Source: Catellatospora bangladeshensis
GTDB taxonomy: Bacteria > Actinomycetota > Actinomycetes > Mycobacteriales > Micromonosporaceae
Direction of reading: 5' to 3'
Assembly: GCF_016862575.1 (NCBI RefSeq)
Contig: NZ_BONF01000011.1
Coordinates: 301,984 to 365,983, forward strand
Length of the DNA: 64,000 nt
Below are positions 1 to 8,123 of this stretch, one piece after another; the stretch's first letter is position 1; the number at the start of each line of letters is the position of its first letter. The notes below the pieces were generated by a model. The model did not search any database. It was not told the origin of the DNA and saw only the letters and a program-made list of their open reading frames with translations. A program made the position numbers and the translations under genes.

Positions 1-389
1 CCCGCGCGCTCGTAGACGGTGATCGCGTCGGGCTGGCGCACGCCGGTCTCCAGTTTGAACAGGCGCGCGCCGGTGCGGGCGGCCAGCTTCTCCGCCTCGG
101 GCATGAGGCGGCGGGCGATGCCGCGGCCGCGCCAGGCCGGGTCGACGTACATCCGCTTGAGCTCGGCCTCGCCGCCGTCCAGCGGCTGCACGGCGCAGCA
201 GCCGATCGCCGCGCCGCCGGCGAGCACCAGCAGGAAGCGGGCAGCCTGCCTGACCTGCGGATGCTCGAAGTCGATCTCCTCGGGGTAGCGGGCGTCCAGC
301 TCCGCGCGCAGCGCGGCGATCAGCGGCGCCAGCCGCGGATCCTCCGGCGCCACCTCGGCGATCTCGATGGTGGTGGTGTCCGTGCCCAT
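1..389 (-). CDS. GNAT-family N-acetyltransferase, 3' part cut by window edge
   Basis: Read leftward from ATG at 389, about 129 codons are visible before the window ends. The protein runs from MGTDTTTIEIAEVAP through a hydrophobic beta strand (RFLLVLAGGAAIGCCAV) to the acetyl-CoA pyrophosphate loop RGRGIARRLM, followed by KLAARTGARLFKLETG, the usual order of GNAT motif A. It would transfer an acetyl group from acetyl-CoA to an unknown amine. The ATG overlaps the TGA of the upstream TetR gene (TGATG), so the two are probably translationally coupled and the regulator may control this enzyme. The C-terminal end lies outside the window. Confidence 0.85.
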   Translation of the reverse strand, partial: MGTDTTTIEIAEVAPEDPRLAPLIAALRAELDARYPEEIDFEHPQVRQAARFLLVLAGGAAIGCCAVQPLDGGEAELKRMYVDPAWRGRGIARRLMPEAEKLAARTGARLFKLETGVRQPDAITVYERA

Positions 390-973
390 CAACGTGCTCC
401 CAGCAGCAGTTCCAGTTGGTTGTCGACCGCCGCGACCAGCAGGTCCGGCGGGTAGAGGGCGGGCGTGGCCACGCCGCACAGCGCCAGCCCTTCCAGGAAG
501 GCGACCAGCCCGCGGGCGCGCAGCTCCAGATCAGGCGGGGGTACGGCGTACGCGTCGCGCAGCAGGCCGGTCAGCCGCCGGATCCAGGACTCGTGCCGGA
601 CGGTGTGCTCGGCCAGCATCACCGGGTCGGTGCGCGCCGCCATCAGGAACGTGGCCCAGATCGTGGAGTTGAGCCGCCGCTCCTCGTCGAGCGGCACCCC
701 CTCCAGCGCCACCGCCCGCAGCCGCGCCCTCGGGTCGCCGGGGTCGGGCAGCGCGTCGATGCGCGCCGCCATGCGCCGGTGCATGACGGCCCTGGCGTGC
801 AGGAGCAGCGCGTTCTTGTCGCGGAAGTAGTGCGCGACCCGCCCGGTGGTGCAGCCGGCCGCGTCGGCGACCGCGCGCAGCGTGAGCCCGTCCAGGCCGT
901 GCTCTCCGACCACCTGCCACACCGCGGCCGACAGCTGCTCGCGCCGCTCGTCATGATCCACCAGCCTCGGCAC
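389..973 (-). CDS. TetR/AcrR-family transcriptional regulator
   Basis: A 194-residue protein of usual TetR length. The N-terminal helix-turn-helix covers about residues 12-58 (LTLRAVADAAGCTTGRVAHYF then KNALLLHARAV), and the rest is a helical ligand domain with no recognisable effector. Its stop overlaps the start of the acetyltransferase gene. Two abutting 14-bp palindromes lie 16 bp before the start codon and are the likely autoregulatory operator. Effector unknown. Confidence 0.9.
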   Translation of the reverse strand: MPRLVDHDERREQLSAAVWQVVGEHGLDGLTLRAVADAAGCTTGRVAHYFRDKNALLLHARAVMHRRMAARIDALPDPGDPRARLRAVALEGVPLDEERRLNSTIWATFLMAARTDPVMLAEHTVRHESWIRRLTGLLRDAYAVPPPDLELRARGLVAFLEGLALCGVATPALYPPDLLVAAVDNQLELLLGAR

Positions 974-988
974 GCCTGCCCCCTTTCC

Positions 989-1016
989 GTAACACCCGTT
1001 ACGTAACAGCCGTTAC
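989..1016. promoter_or_regulatory. Tandem GTAAC-N4-GTTAC palindromes, probable TetR operator
   Basis: Two directly abutting 14-bp palindromes, GTAACACCCGTTAC at 989-1002 and GTAACAGCCGTTAC at 1003-1016. They lie just upstream of the TetR start at 973. Tandem sites with a 14-bp step fit binding of two dimers; the assignment to this regulator is inference from position. Confidence 0.65.
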
Positions 1017-1067
1017 GCTAACAGCCCCGGGAGCGCCCGTCCAGCAGTGCCCGCGGCCCTCGCCCGG

Positions 1068-1150
1068 CCAAGACCCACCGACTTGCCTGGCATACGGGCG
1101 AAAGCGGGCCCAAGATACGCCCAGGTGCCAGGCAAGTCGGTGGATCTTGG
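1068..1150. repeat. Family D palindromic element, copy 1
   Basis: Arms at 1068-1092 and 1126-1150 are complementary over 25 bp with one mismatch, around a 33-nt loop. Each arm contains a smaller palindrome of the TTGCC-W-GGCA type. The loop, including CAAGATACGCCC, recurs in the copy at 36467. The element lies between the TetR operator and the end of the iminopeptidase gene. Confidence 0.8.
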
Positions 1151-1174
1151 CCGCTCGGCGCTTGGCCGGCGGGG

Positions 1175-2125
1175 TCAGGGGCGGGTGGCGAAGCGGTCGA
1201 GGGCGGCGAGCACGACGTCGCCGATGCCGTTGGCGGAGCCGTGCCCTGCCTGCTCGACGAGGGTCAGCTCGGCGCCGGGCCAGGCCTGGGCCAGGTGCCA
1301 GGCGGTGTCGCAAGGGCTGCTGACGTCGAGCCGGCCGTGCACCAGCACGCCGGGGATCCCGGCCAGCTTCCCGGCGTTGGCGAGCAGCTCGCCGTCCTCC
1401 AGGAAGCAGTCGTTGCCCCAGTAGTGAGTGACCGCCCGCGCGAGGACCATCCGGAACTCCGGGTCGTCGTAGCGCGGGTCGGGGCGGTGGCCGGGCGCGG
1501 TGCCCACGTGCACGTCCTCCCAGTCGCACCAGTCCCGGGCGGCCTTATCCCGCACGGCCGGATCGGGCGAGGCCAGCAGACGCGCGTACGCCGCCGCGAG
1601 GTTGCCGTCCCGCTCCCCCTCGGGCACCCCGTCGCGGAACCGGGCCCACTCCTGCGGGAAGATCCGCCCCATCTGCCGCGTGATCCAGTCGATCTCCCCG
1701 GCGGTCCCGGCGGTGACGCTGAACAGCACCATCTCCGATACCGACGAGGGGTGGCGCTGCGCGTACGCCTGCCCCAGGGTGGCGCCCCAGGAGGCGCCGA
1801 GCACGAGCCAGCGCTCGACGCCGAGGTGCTCGCGCAGCCGCTCGATGTCGGCGACGAGGTGCCGGGTCGTGTTGACGGACAGGTCGGTGGCCGGGTCGCC
1901 CACGCTGGGCGTGCTGCGCCCGCAGCCGCGCTGGTCGAACAGCACCACCCGGTATGCCGAAGGGTCGAAGTAGCGCCGCCAGCCCGCCCCCGCGCCGGAC
2001 CCCGGCCCGCCGTGCAGCACGACGGCAGGCTTGCCGTGCGGGTTGCCGGAGACCTCCCAGTGCACGAGGTTGCCGTCGCCGACGTCGAGCATGCCGGTGT
2101 CGTAGGGCTCGCTCAGCGGGTACAC
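1175..2125 (-). CDS. pip: Proline iminopeptidase, alpha/beta hydrolase
   Basis: Releases N-terminal proline from peptides in the cytoplasm. From the chosen GTG at 2125, which follows GGAGGTGG by a few bases, the 316-residue protein begins VYPLSEPYDTGMLDVGDGN, matching the start of known proline iminopeptidases. It then shows the oxyanion motif HGGPGSGAG, the DQRGCGRS signature and the nucleophile elbow GASWGATLGQAYA; late LVHGRLDVSSP and EQAGHG carry the probable catalytic Asp and His. The reading frame is open further upstream, but that part lies antisense to marR and is not coding. It is divergent from marR, which may control it. Confidence 0.93.
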   Translation of the reverse strand: MYPLSEPYDTGMLDVGDGNLVHWEVSGNPHGKPAVVLHGGPGSGAGAGWRRYFDPSAYRVVLFDQRGCGRSTPSVGDPATDLSVNTTRHLVADIERLREHLGVERWLVLGASWGATLGQAYAQRHPSSVSEMVLFSVTAGTAGEIDWITRQMGRIFPQEWARFRDGVPEGERDGNLAAAYARLLASPDPAVRDKAARDWCDWEDVHVGTAPGHRPDPRYDDPEFRMVLARAVTHYWGNDCFLEDGELLANAGKLAGIPGVLVHGRLDVSSPCDTAWHLAQAWPGAELTLVEQAGHGSANGIGDVVLAALDRFATRP

Positions 2126-2146
2126 GGAACCACCTCCGGGAGAATA

Positions 2147-2160
2147 TGACAGCGCTGTTA
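2147..2160. promoter_or_regulatory. Palindrome in the pip/marR divergent promoter region
   Basis: TGACAGCGCTGTTA contains a perfect 10-bp core, ACAGCGCTGT. It sits in the 45-bp gap between the divergent iminopeptidase and MarR genes, 10 bp before the MarR start. Position and symmetry suggest the MarR operator; the binding partner is inferred. Confidence 0.55.
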
Positions 2161-2170
2161 CATTATCAGC

Positions 2171-2665
2171 GTGAACGCACTGCCCGAACGCGAGGCGGTC
2201 GGCACGCTGCTGCGCCACGTGCTGGACCTGCTCGACGGCGACGTGGCCAAGGTGTACGCCGAGCTGGGCCTGACCGACTACCGCCCCCGCCACTCCCCCG
2301 TGGTCCGCGCGCTGCTCGCGGACGGCCCGATGCCCATCCGCGACCTGGCCCGCCGCGTCGGCGTCACCCACTCCGCGGCCAGCCAGACCGTGGCCCAGAT
2401 GCACCGCGCCGGACTGGTCGACCTGTCCCCCGGGGCCGACGCCCGCCAGCGCGTGGTCAGCCTGACCGCACAGGCCCGTGACCTGCTGCCCGTCATCGAG
2501 GCGGAGTGGGCCGCGACCAGCGCGGCGATGCGCGAGCTGGACGCCGAGCTGTCCATGCCGCTGTCCGATCTGCTCACCGAGATCGCGGGCGCGCTGCGGC
2601 GCCGGCCGTTCCGGGAGCGCATTGCTGACGCCGGGCTGACAGTTCCGGAAACGACCGGCGGCTAG
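2171..2665 (+). CDS. MarR-family transcriptional regulator
   Basis: A 164-residue protein from a GTG start. The winged helix spans about residues 35-105: ALLADGPMPIRDLARRV, VTHSAASQTVAQMHRAGLV as recognition helix, then the wing SPGADARQRVVSLT with the conserved D-R of MarR wings. Flanking helices would form the dimer. It is divergent from the iminopeptidase and shares a 45-bp control region holding a palindrome. Ligand unknown. Confidence 0.9.
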   Translation: MNALPEREAVGTLLRHVLDLLDGDVAKVYAELGLTDYRPRHSPVVRALLADGPMPIRDLARRVGVTHSAASQTVAQMHRAGLVDLSPGADARQRVVSLTAQARDLLPVIEAEWAATSAAMRELDAELSMPLSDLLTEIAGALRRRPFRERIADAGLTVPETTGG

Positions 2666-2709
2666 CATTCCGGGGGATGACGCTCCCGCCTGAAGGCGAG
2701 CACCCCCTG

Positions 2710-4077
2710 ATGCGACTCCTCATCGCCGTCCTGCTCATCACGCCGACCCTCATACCGGTCACCGCCGCCGCGGCCGCCCCGCCTCCGGCGCCGGGCCAGT
2801 CCGCCCAGGTCCGGGCCGTCGCCGCGCCCGCCACGAAGCGGCTGGCCGTCGTGATGATCCAGAACGGGTCCACCGAGGAGCGGCAGACCCAGCTCGCCGA
2901 CACGGCGTACGCGCGCAACCTGTTCCTGGGCGGCAGCGGCTCGCTCGCCTCGTGGACCGACGCGGTGACGCAGGGGCGGCTGCGGTTCACGGCCGCGGGC
3001 GACGGCGTCTACCTCGCCCCGCCGAACGCCGCGCTGGCGGCGGGCGCCAGTGACACGTCGAAGTGCTACAGCGAGGAGGCCCGCGTCACCGCGCAGGACC
3101 ACCTCGCCGGGCTTGGCGTGGCCTGGGACTCGGTGGCGGTCCTGTTCGACGTCGGCGCCTGCGACTGGGCCGGGCTCGGCCAGGTGCCGGGCCGGGTGAC
3201 CTGGTTCCCGCCCCGGCCGTCGCTGGCCGCGGTCGTGCACGAGATCGGCCACAACCACGGCTACCCGCACGAGACGAAACGCGACTGCCCCGGCAGCATC
3301 GTCTCCTCCTGCAAGGCCAACGGCCACAGCGGCAACTCCCCGATGGGCTCCGGCGGCGCGGGCCGCGGCTACTCCTCGCCCGAGCTGCTGCACAGCGGCT
3401 GGCTGGCGGCCGACCGGCACCGCGACGTGGCCGGGTCGGGCACGTACACGCTGACCCCGCTGCACGCGCCCGCGTCCGCCAGCGGCCTGCGCGCCGTCGA
3501 GGTCAAGGCCTCGCGCACCCTGCACTACCTCGTCGAGCTGCGCGCCCGCGGCGCCGTGGACAGCGCGGTCGACAAGCCGGGGGTACGCGTCTACGCCGTG
3601 CCCGTCAGCGGCAACACCCGCGACTACCGCAACGCATACATGATCAATCCGACGCGGTCGGGCAGCCCGCTGCTCGTCCCGGCCGGCACCGTGCTCACCG
3701 ACCCGGCCAACAAGCTCACCATCACCGTGCGCGCCGCCTCGGCGAGCAGCGCCCGGGTCGAGGTGTCCCCGCTCGGCGGCAAGCCCTCACCGAGCCCCTC
3801 GCTCTCGCTCACCCCGTCGCCCAGCGCCCTGCCCAGCGCCGAACCGCTGGTCTCGTCCTCCCCCACGCCCGAGGCCGCGGCCGCCGGCACACCCGCCGTC
3901 GCCGCCGCACCGCCCCCGGCCGGCGCGCCCGAGGTGTCCCTGCTCAGCACGACGCAGCAGGTCAGCGGGGTGCTGATCGGCGGCGCGATGGTCGCGCTGG
4001 TAGCCGGGGCCGGGTTCTGGCTGCTCGGCGTACGCAACTCCGGCCGCCGCCGCCCCCGCCGCCGCCACGCGCGCTGA
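2710..4077 (+). CDS. Secreted, membrane-anchored metzincin-type zinc metalloprotease
   Basis: I chose ATG 2710, which begins a clean signal peptide (MRLLIAVLLITPTLIPVTAA); an in-frame ATG at 2677 adds 11 polar residues. Residues 177-187 read HEIGHNHGYPH, an exact HExxHxxGxxH metzincin zinc site with Glu as general base. GNSPMGSG about 30 residues later is a plausible Met-turn. Paired Cys residues flank the site. After the catalytic part comes a Pro/Ser/Ala-rich linker, then a hydrophobic helix (VLIGGAMVALVAGAGFWLL) and an Arg-rich tail, so the protease is probably tethered to the outer face of the membrane. Substrate unknown. Confidence 0.85.
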   Translation: MRLLIAVLLITPTLIPVTAAAAAPPPAPGQSAQVRAVAAPATKRLAVVMIQNGSTEERQTQLADTAYARNLFLGGSGSLASWTDAVTQGRLRFTAAGDGVYLAPPNAALAAGASDTSKCYSEEARVTAQDHLAGLGVAWDSVAVLFDVGACDWAGLGQVPGRVTWFPPRPSLAAVVHEIGHNHGYPHETKRDCPGSIVSSCKANGHSGNSPMGSGGAGRGYSSPELLHSGWLAADRHRDVAGSGTYTLTPLHAPASASGLRAVEVKASRTLHYLVELRARGAVDSAVDKPGVRVYAVPVSGNTRDYRNAYMINPTRSGSPLLVPAGTVLTDPANKLTITVRAASASSARVEVSPLGGKPSPSPSLSLTPSPSALPSAEPLVSSSPTPEAAAAGTPAVAAAPPPAGAPEVSLLSTTQQVSGVLIGGAMVALVAGAGFWLLGVRNSGRRRPRRRHAR

Positions 4078-4126
4078 ACGGCCCGTTCCCACCCGGCTGC
4101 CGGGCCGGGCGGGCGATAGTGGGTCC

Positions 4127-4771
4127 ATGATGACCGTCGCGATCCTGCTCTACCCGGGGTTCACGGCGCTGGACGCGGTGGGCCCGTACGACGTGCTGGC
4201 CCGGCTGCCCGACACCCACGTCACGTTCGTCGCCAAGGAGCCCGGCCCGGTCGTCGCCGACACCGGCCTGCTCACCATGAACGCCGCGGCCGCCCTGGCC
4301 GACCTGCCCGAACCCAACGTCCTCGTGATCCCCGGCGGCCTGGTCGGCGCCTTCGAGGCCGCCGCCGACCCCGTGTACGTCGACTGGACCCGTACCGCCC
4401 ACGCGACCTCGACCTGGACCACCTCCGTCTGCACCGGCGCGCTGATGCTCGGCGCGGCCGGGCTGCTGTCCGGCCAGACGGCCACCACCCACTGGGCGGC
4501 CAAGGACTACCTGGCGCACTACGGCGCGACCTACGTGCCCGAGCGCTTCGTCGAGCACGGCCGGATCATCACCGCCGCGGGCGTCTCCGCCGGCCTCGAC
4601 ATGGCCCTGCGCCTGGCCGCGCACCTGGCCGGCGAGGAGCTGGCCCGCGCCGTCCAGCTCGCCCTCGAATACGACCCGCAGCCGCCGTTCCCCGGCGGCT
4701 CCCTGCCCACCGCCTCCCCCGGCACGGTCCAGCTCGCCGTCGACCTGGTCCGCTCCGAAGTGCTCCCCTAG
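4127..4771 (+). CDS. DJ-1/PfpI-family protein, isonitrile-hydratase-like
   Basis: A 214-residue class I glutamine-amidotransferase-like fold. It shows ILLYPGFTALDAVGPYDVL at the start, LVIPGGLVGAF, and the nucleophile elbow TSVCTGALMLGAAGLLSG with Cys102, followed by TTHW. The Asp at 16, the Cys and the EYDPQPPF tail resemble bacterial isonitrile hydratases more than chaperone or protease members. It may hydrate isonitriles to formamides; this remains inference because related AraC-type sensor domains share the fold. The start could be the second ATG at 4130. It is followed by a family A repeat. Confidence 0.8.
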   Translation: MMTVAILLYPGFTALDAVGPYDVLARLPDTHVTFVAKEPGPVVADTGLLTMNAAAALADLPEPNVLVIPGGLVGAFEAAADPVYVDWTRTAHATSTWTTSVCTGALMLGAAGLLSGQTATTHWAAKDYLAHYGATYVPERFVEHGRIITAAGVSAGLDMALRLAAHLAGEELARAVQLALEYDPQPPFPGGSLPTASPGTVQLAVDLVRSEVLP

Positions 4772-4777
4772 GCAAAG

Positions 4778-4856
4778 GGAAGGGCACCTTCGTCAGCTCG
4801 CGTCAGCGAGATGAGCAGCGGCTCAGCTCGCTTTGCGATGTAGAAGGTGCCCTTCC
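4778..4856. repeat. Family A palindromic element, copy 1 (long-loop variant)
   Basis: GGAAGGGCACCTTC at 4778-4791 pairs with GAAGGTGCCCTTCC at 4843-4856. The arms match the other family A copies, but the central segment is 51 nt instead of about 14 nt and carries further GCTCGC/GAGC repeats. It lies between convergent genes, 6 nt after a stop codon. Confidence 0.8.
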
Positions 4857-4863
4857 TGACGCT

Positions 4864-5751
4864 TCAGGCGGCGGGCTCGGGCTCCGGCTCCACCCGGGCG
4901 CTGCGGGCGGGGCTGACCAGGTAGCCGAAGGCGGCGGCGGTGAAGAACATGATGATGCTGTACACCGCCGCGGGCACCGCCAGCTGTGTGTTGGCCAGCA
5001 GCGTGGTCGCGATGAAGATGGCAAGGGTGCCGTTGTGGATGCCGATCTCCATCGCGGCGGCGACCGAGTCGGCCCGGTCGATGCGCGCCAGCCGCGGCAG
5101 GTAGTAGCCCACGGCGAGGCTCACCACGTTGAAGACCAGCGCGACCAGCCCGGCACTGGCGAAGTAGTCGGCGACGTTGTCCCGCTCCGACAGCAGCGTG
5201 CCGAGGATGACCGCGACCAGCACCACCACCGACAGGATCCGCACCGGCTTGTGCATCCGCTCGGCGAACGACACCGAGCGGTGCCGCACGAACATGCCGA
5301 TCGCGACCGGGATCAGCACGATCGCGAACACCTGCAGGGTCTTGCTGAACTGCAGCCCGATCTGGCCGGTGCCGGACATGAAGTAGCCCAGCGACAGGTT
5401 CACCACCACCGGCAGCGTGAAGATCGCCAGCACGGAGTTGACCGCGGTCAGCGTCACGTTGAGCGCGACGTTGCCGCCGAACAGGTGGCTGTACAGGTTG
5501 GCCGTGGTGCCGCCGGGCGAGGCTGCCAGCAGCATCATGCCCACGGCCAGCTCGGGACGCAGGTCGAAGGCCAGGACCAGCCCGAAGCACGCCGCGGGGA
5601 GGATCAGCACCTGGCACACCAGCGCGACCAGCACGGCCTTCGGGAAGACGAGGATCCGCCTGAAGTCGGCGACGGTGAGCCCGAGGCCTAGGCCGAGCAT
5701 CACGATACCGAGAGCGACGGGCAGGAACACCTGGGTCAGCACTGAATCCAT
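4864..5751 (-). CDS. Bile acid:sodium symporter (BASS)-family transporter
   Basis: About 295 residues with eight to ten hydrophobic helices, starting MDSVLTQVFLPVALGIVMLGLGL. The signature ASPGGTTANLYSHLFGGN matches the GG-T-SN region of BASS-family carriers, and AMEIGIHNGTLA is the second conserved crossing segment with the E-G-hN motif. The substrate is probably an organic anion, not necessarily a bile acid. I preferred ATG 5751; a GTG at 5787 would add 12 polar residues. It follows the GntR gene by 79 bp on the same strand, so the regulator may control it. Confidence 0.88.
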   Translation of the reverse strand: MDSVLTQVFLPVALGIVMLGLGLGLTVADFRRILVFPKAVLVALVCQVLILPAACFGLVLAFDLRPELAVGMMLLAASPGGTTANLYSHLFGGNVALNVTLTAVNSVLAIFTLPVVVNLSLGYFMSGTGQIGLQFSKTLQVFAIVLIPVAIGMFVRHRSVSFAERMHKPVRILSVVVLVAVILGTLLSERDNVADYFASAGLVALVFNVVSLAVGYYLPRLARIDRADSVAAAMEIGIHNGTLAIFIATTLLANTQLAVPAAVYSIIMFFTAAAFGYLVSPARSARVEPEPEPAA

Positions 5752-5830
5752 AGCCGAGGATTCTTCATCCCCTGTGACCGGCACCACATCAGCCGGACAG
5801 CCGACCCGTCCCGCGCGGCGGCGGGACGGG

Positions 5831-6502
5831 TCAGAGGGCTCGGCGCAGCCACTCCTCGACTCCGGCGACGTGGATCAGCGACCAGGACCGGGCCACCTCG
5901 GGGCGGCGGGCGGCGATCGCGTCGAGGATGGCCAGGTGCTGCTCGCGGGTGCGTTCCACGGCCCGCTCCTGGGTCAGGCCGCGCCAGATCCGGGCCCGGG
6001 TCGTCGGGCCGGACATGCCGTCGATCAGCGAGCACAGCACCGCGTTGCCCGTCCCGGCCGCGATCAGCCGGTGGAACTCCAGGTCGTTGGCGACCAGCTC
6101 CTCCAGCGACGCGTCGGGGCCGATCGCGTCGACCACCGTGTACAGCTTGGCCACGTCCTCCTCGCTCATCCGCTGCGCGGCCAGCGCCGCCGCCGCCGGT
6201 TCGAGGATGCGCCGCATCTCCAGGAACTGCAGCACGGTGTCGTCGCGGTGGAAGTCGACGACGAACGTCAGCGCCTCCAGCAGCAGCCCCGGTTCGAGGC
6301 TGGTCACGTACGTCCCGTCGCCCTGGCGCACGTCCAGCACCCGGATCAGCGACAGGGCCTTGACCGCCTCGCGCAGCGAGTTGCGCGACAGCCCCAGCCG
6401 CTCGGCGAGATCGGCCTCCTTGGGCAGCTTGTCGCCGGGGCGCAGCGCACCGGAGAGGATCATCTCCTTGATCTTCTCGATGGCCTCGTCGGTCAGTGCC
6501 AT
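5831..6502 (-). CDS. GntR/FadR-family transcriptional regulator
   Basis: A 223-residue protein from ATG 6502 with GGGAG 8 nt upstream. The N-terminal winged helix has DKLPKEADLAERLGLSRNSL and REAVKALSLIRVLDVRQGDG, classical GntR signatures. The all-helical FCD domain follows, with ARG/LEP residues at LEMRRILEPAAAAL and NDLEFHRLIAAGTGN, where FadR-type proteins carry metal-binding Asp and His. It probably senses a small organic acid. It is transcribed toward the BASS transporter, its likely target. Confidence 0.9.
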   Translation of the reverse strand: MALTDEAIEKIKEMILSGALRPGDKLPKEADLAERLGLSRNSLREAVKALSLIRVLDVRQGDGTYVTSLEPGLLLEALTFVVDFHRDDTVLQFLEMRRILEPAAAALAAQRMSEEDVAKLYTVVDAIGPDASLEELVANDLEFHRLIAAGTGNAVLCSLIDGMSGPTTRARIWRGLTQERAVERTREQHLAILDAIAARRPEVARSWSLIHVAGVEEWLRRAL

Positions 6503-6692
6503 GGTGTGCTCCCTGGTGCGATGGCCGGCGGCGCTGCCCGGCCGGGCCCCACGCGCAGGCGGGGCGGGGCGGATGTCGAACAGTCCCGCGAGCACAGCGG
6601 CGCCGCCGTCTCCATTGGACATTCAGTGTAGGGCGGCGCGGAAGCATCCCGGCCGCCCGCTTCGATGGACCGCACCTCCCCGACCGGGCGTG

Positions 6693-6744
6693 GTTAAGAA
6701 GGGCACCTTCTTCTACGGAAAGCGTTAAGAAGGTGCCCTTCCTT
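6693..6744. repeat. Family A palindromic element, copy 2
   Basis: Arms GAAGGGCACCTTCTT (6698-6712) and AAGAAGGTGCCCTTC (6727-6741) are perfect complements around a 14-nt centre. Unlike most copies, this one lies upstream of both flanking divergent genes, so termination alone does not explain it. Confidence 0.85.
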
Positions 6745-6769
6745 GCGCTGGGGGGTATGGTCCCGCGGC

Positions 6770-7921
6770 GTGGGACGTGTGGTGACGCTGGTGCTGGTCG
6801 ACCCTGCCGGGCAGGTGCTCGGGCGGCTGCCCGAGTTCGAGCTGGAGCTGCCCTGGTGGCAGGAGGCCGGGGACGTCGTCGCGGGCGCCCGCGACGTTCA
6901 CGGCGTCGAGGTCACCGTGCTGCGGTTGCTCGGCGCGGACCGGCCGGCCCCGCCCGGCGGGCACGTCACCTACCTCGCCGAGGTCGCAGGTGATCCAGGG
7001 CCGCTGCTCCCGGCCACTGCCGATCTGGTGCCGCACCCGCGGCGCGCGCCGTGGGCACGGCCCGGCGGCCCGCGTGCCACCCTGGACTGGGCTGAGGCCG
7101 AGCTGGCCGCGCTCGGGCGGCCGGTGACCGCGGCCGTGCAGCAGCGCTCGTGGAACCTGTCCACGCTGTGGCGCCTGGAGACCACCGCCGGGCCGGTATG
7201 GCTCAAGCAGGTCCCCGGCTTCTTCGCCCACGAGGCGGCGGTGCTGCGCTGGCTGGGCGAACACGCCCCCGGCACGGCCCCGGTGCCGCTCGCCGCGGAC
7301 GGCGGCCGGGTGCTGCTGGAGGAGCTGCCCGGCACCGACCGCTACGGCGCGGAAGCGGACGAACGCGAGCAGATGCTGGCCCGCCTGCACACCGCCCAGG
7401 TCGCCGCCGTGTCCAGGGCGGACGAGCTGCTCGCCCTGGGCGTGCCCGACCGGCGCGCGCCGAGGCTGGCCGAGCTGATCAGGGCGGTCGTGCGCGCCGA
7501 CGGCGGGCCGGAGCACCTGGCGCTGCTCGACGGGCTGGACGGGCGGCTGGCCGCGATCGAGGCCTGCGGGGTGCCGTACACCCTGGTCCACGGGGACTTC
7601 CACCCCGGGAACGTGCGCGGCACGGCCGACCGCCACCACCTCATCGACTGGGGCGACGCCGTGCTCGGGCACCCCGCGATCGACCTGCTGCGCATGTGCG
7701 AGCAGCTTCCCGACCCCGCTCCGCTGCACCGGGCCTGGTGCGACCGGTGGCGGGCGGCGGCCCCCGGCTGCGCGCCGGAGCGCGCGATCGAGCTGATCGG
7801 GCCGGTGCTGGCACTGCGCAACGCGGCGGTGTACGCGGGCTTCCTGACCGCGATCGAGCCCTCGGAGTGGCCGTACCACGCCGGCGACGTGCCGTACTGG
7901 CTGGGCCAGGCTCTCGGCTGA
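6770..7921 (+). CDS. Phosphotransferase (APH-like kinase fold) protein
   Basis: About 383 residues. The C-terminal two thirds are an aminoglycoside-phosphotransferase-like kinase: VWLKQV as possible nucleotide-binding lysine, LHGDFHPGN-type catalytic loop seen as VHGDFHPGNVRG, and HLIDWGDAVLGHPAIDLL with the metal-binding Asp. The N-terminal 110 residues (strands such as VTLVLVDPAGQVLG and ELPWWQEAGDV) are a separate domain I cannot name. The substrate is unknown; antibiotic resistance should not be assumed. No strong ribosome site is visible, and starts between 6743 (TTG) and 6782 (GTG) are possible. Confidence 0.8.
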   Translation: MGRVVTLVLVDPAGQVLGRLPEFELELPWWQEAGDVVAGARDVHGVEVTVLRLLGADRPAPPGGHVTYLAEVAGDPGPLLPATADLVPHPRRAPWARPGGPRATLDWAEAELAALGRPVTAAVQQRSWNLSTLWRLETTAGPVWLKQVPGFFAHEAAVLRWLGEHAPGTAPVPLAADGGRVLLEELPGTDRYGAEADEREQMLARLHTAQVAAVSRADELLALGVPDRRAPRLAELIRAVVRADGGPEHLALLDGLDGRLAAIEACGVPYTLVHGDFHPGNVRGTADRHHLIDWGDAVLGHPAIDLLRMCEQLPDPAPLHRAWCDRWRAAAPGCAPERAIELIGPVLALRNAAVYAGFLTAIEPSEWPYHAGDVPYWLGQALG

Positions 7922-8123
7922 GCCCCGCCGAACCCGCCCGCGCCGCCCCGGCCCGGTGCCATCATCCGGGTATGCGGCGGGCCACCACCTCCAAACCTTC
8001 CTAGGAACCCGCACGGGCGGCCGTCCGGCTGGCGTCGAAGGAACCGAACAGTGCTCACGAAACGTCCTGGCGATACGGAAGGATGTTCGCGACGTACGGA
8101 CCTGGGGAACGGGGTAGACGGCG

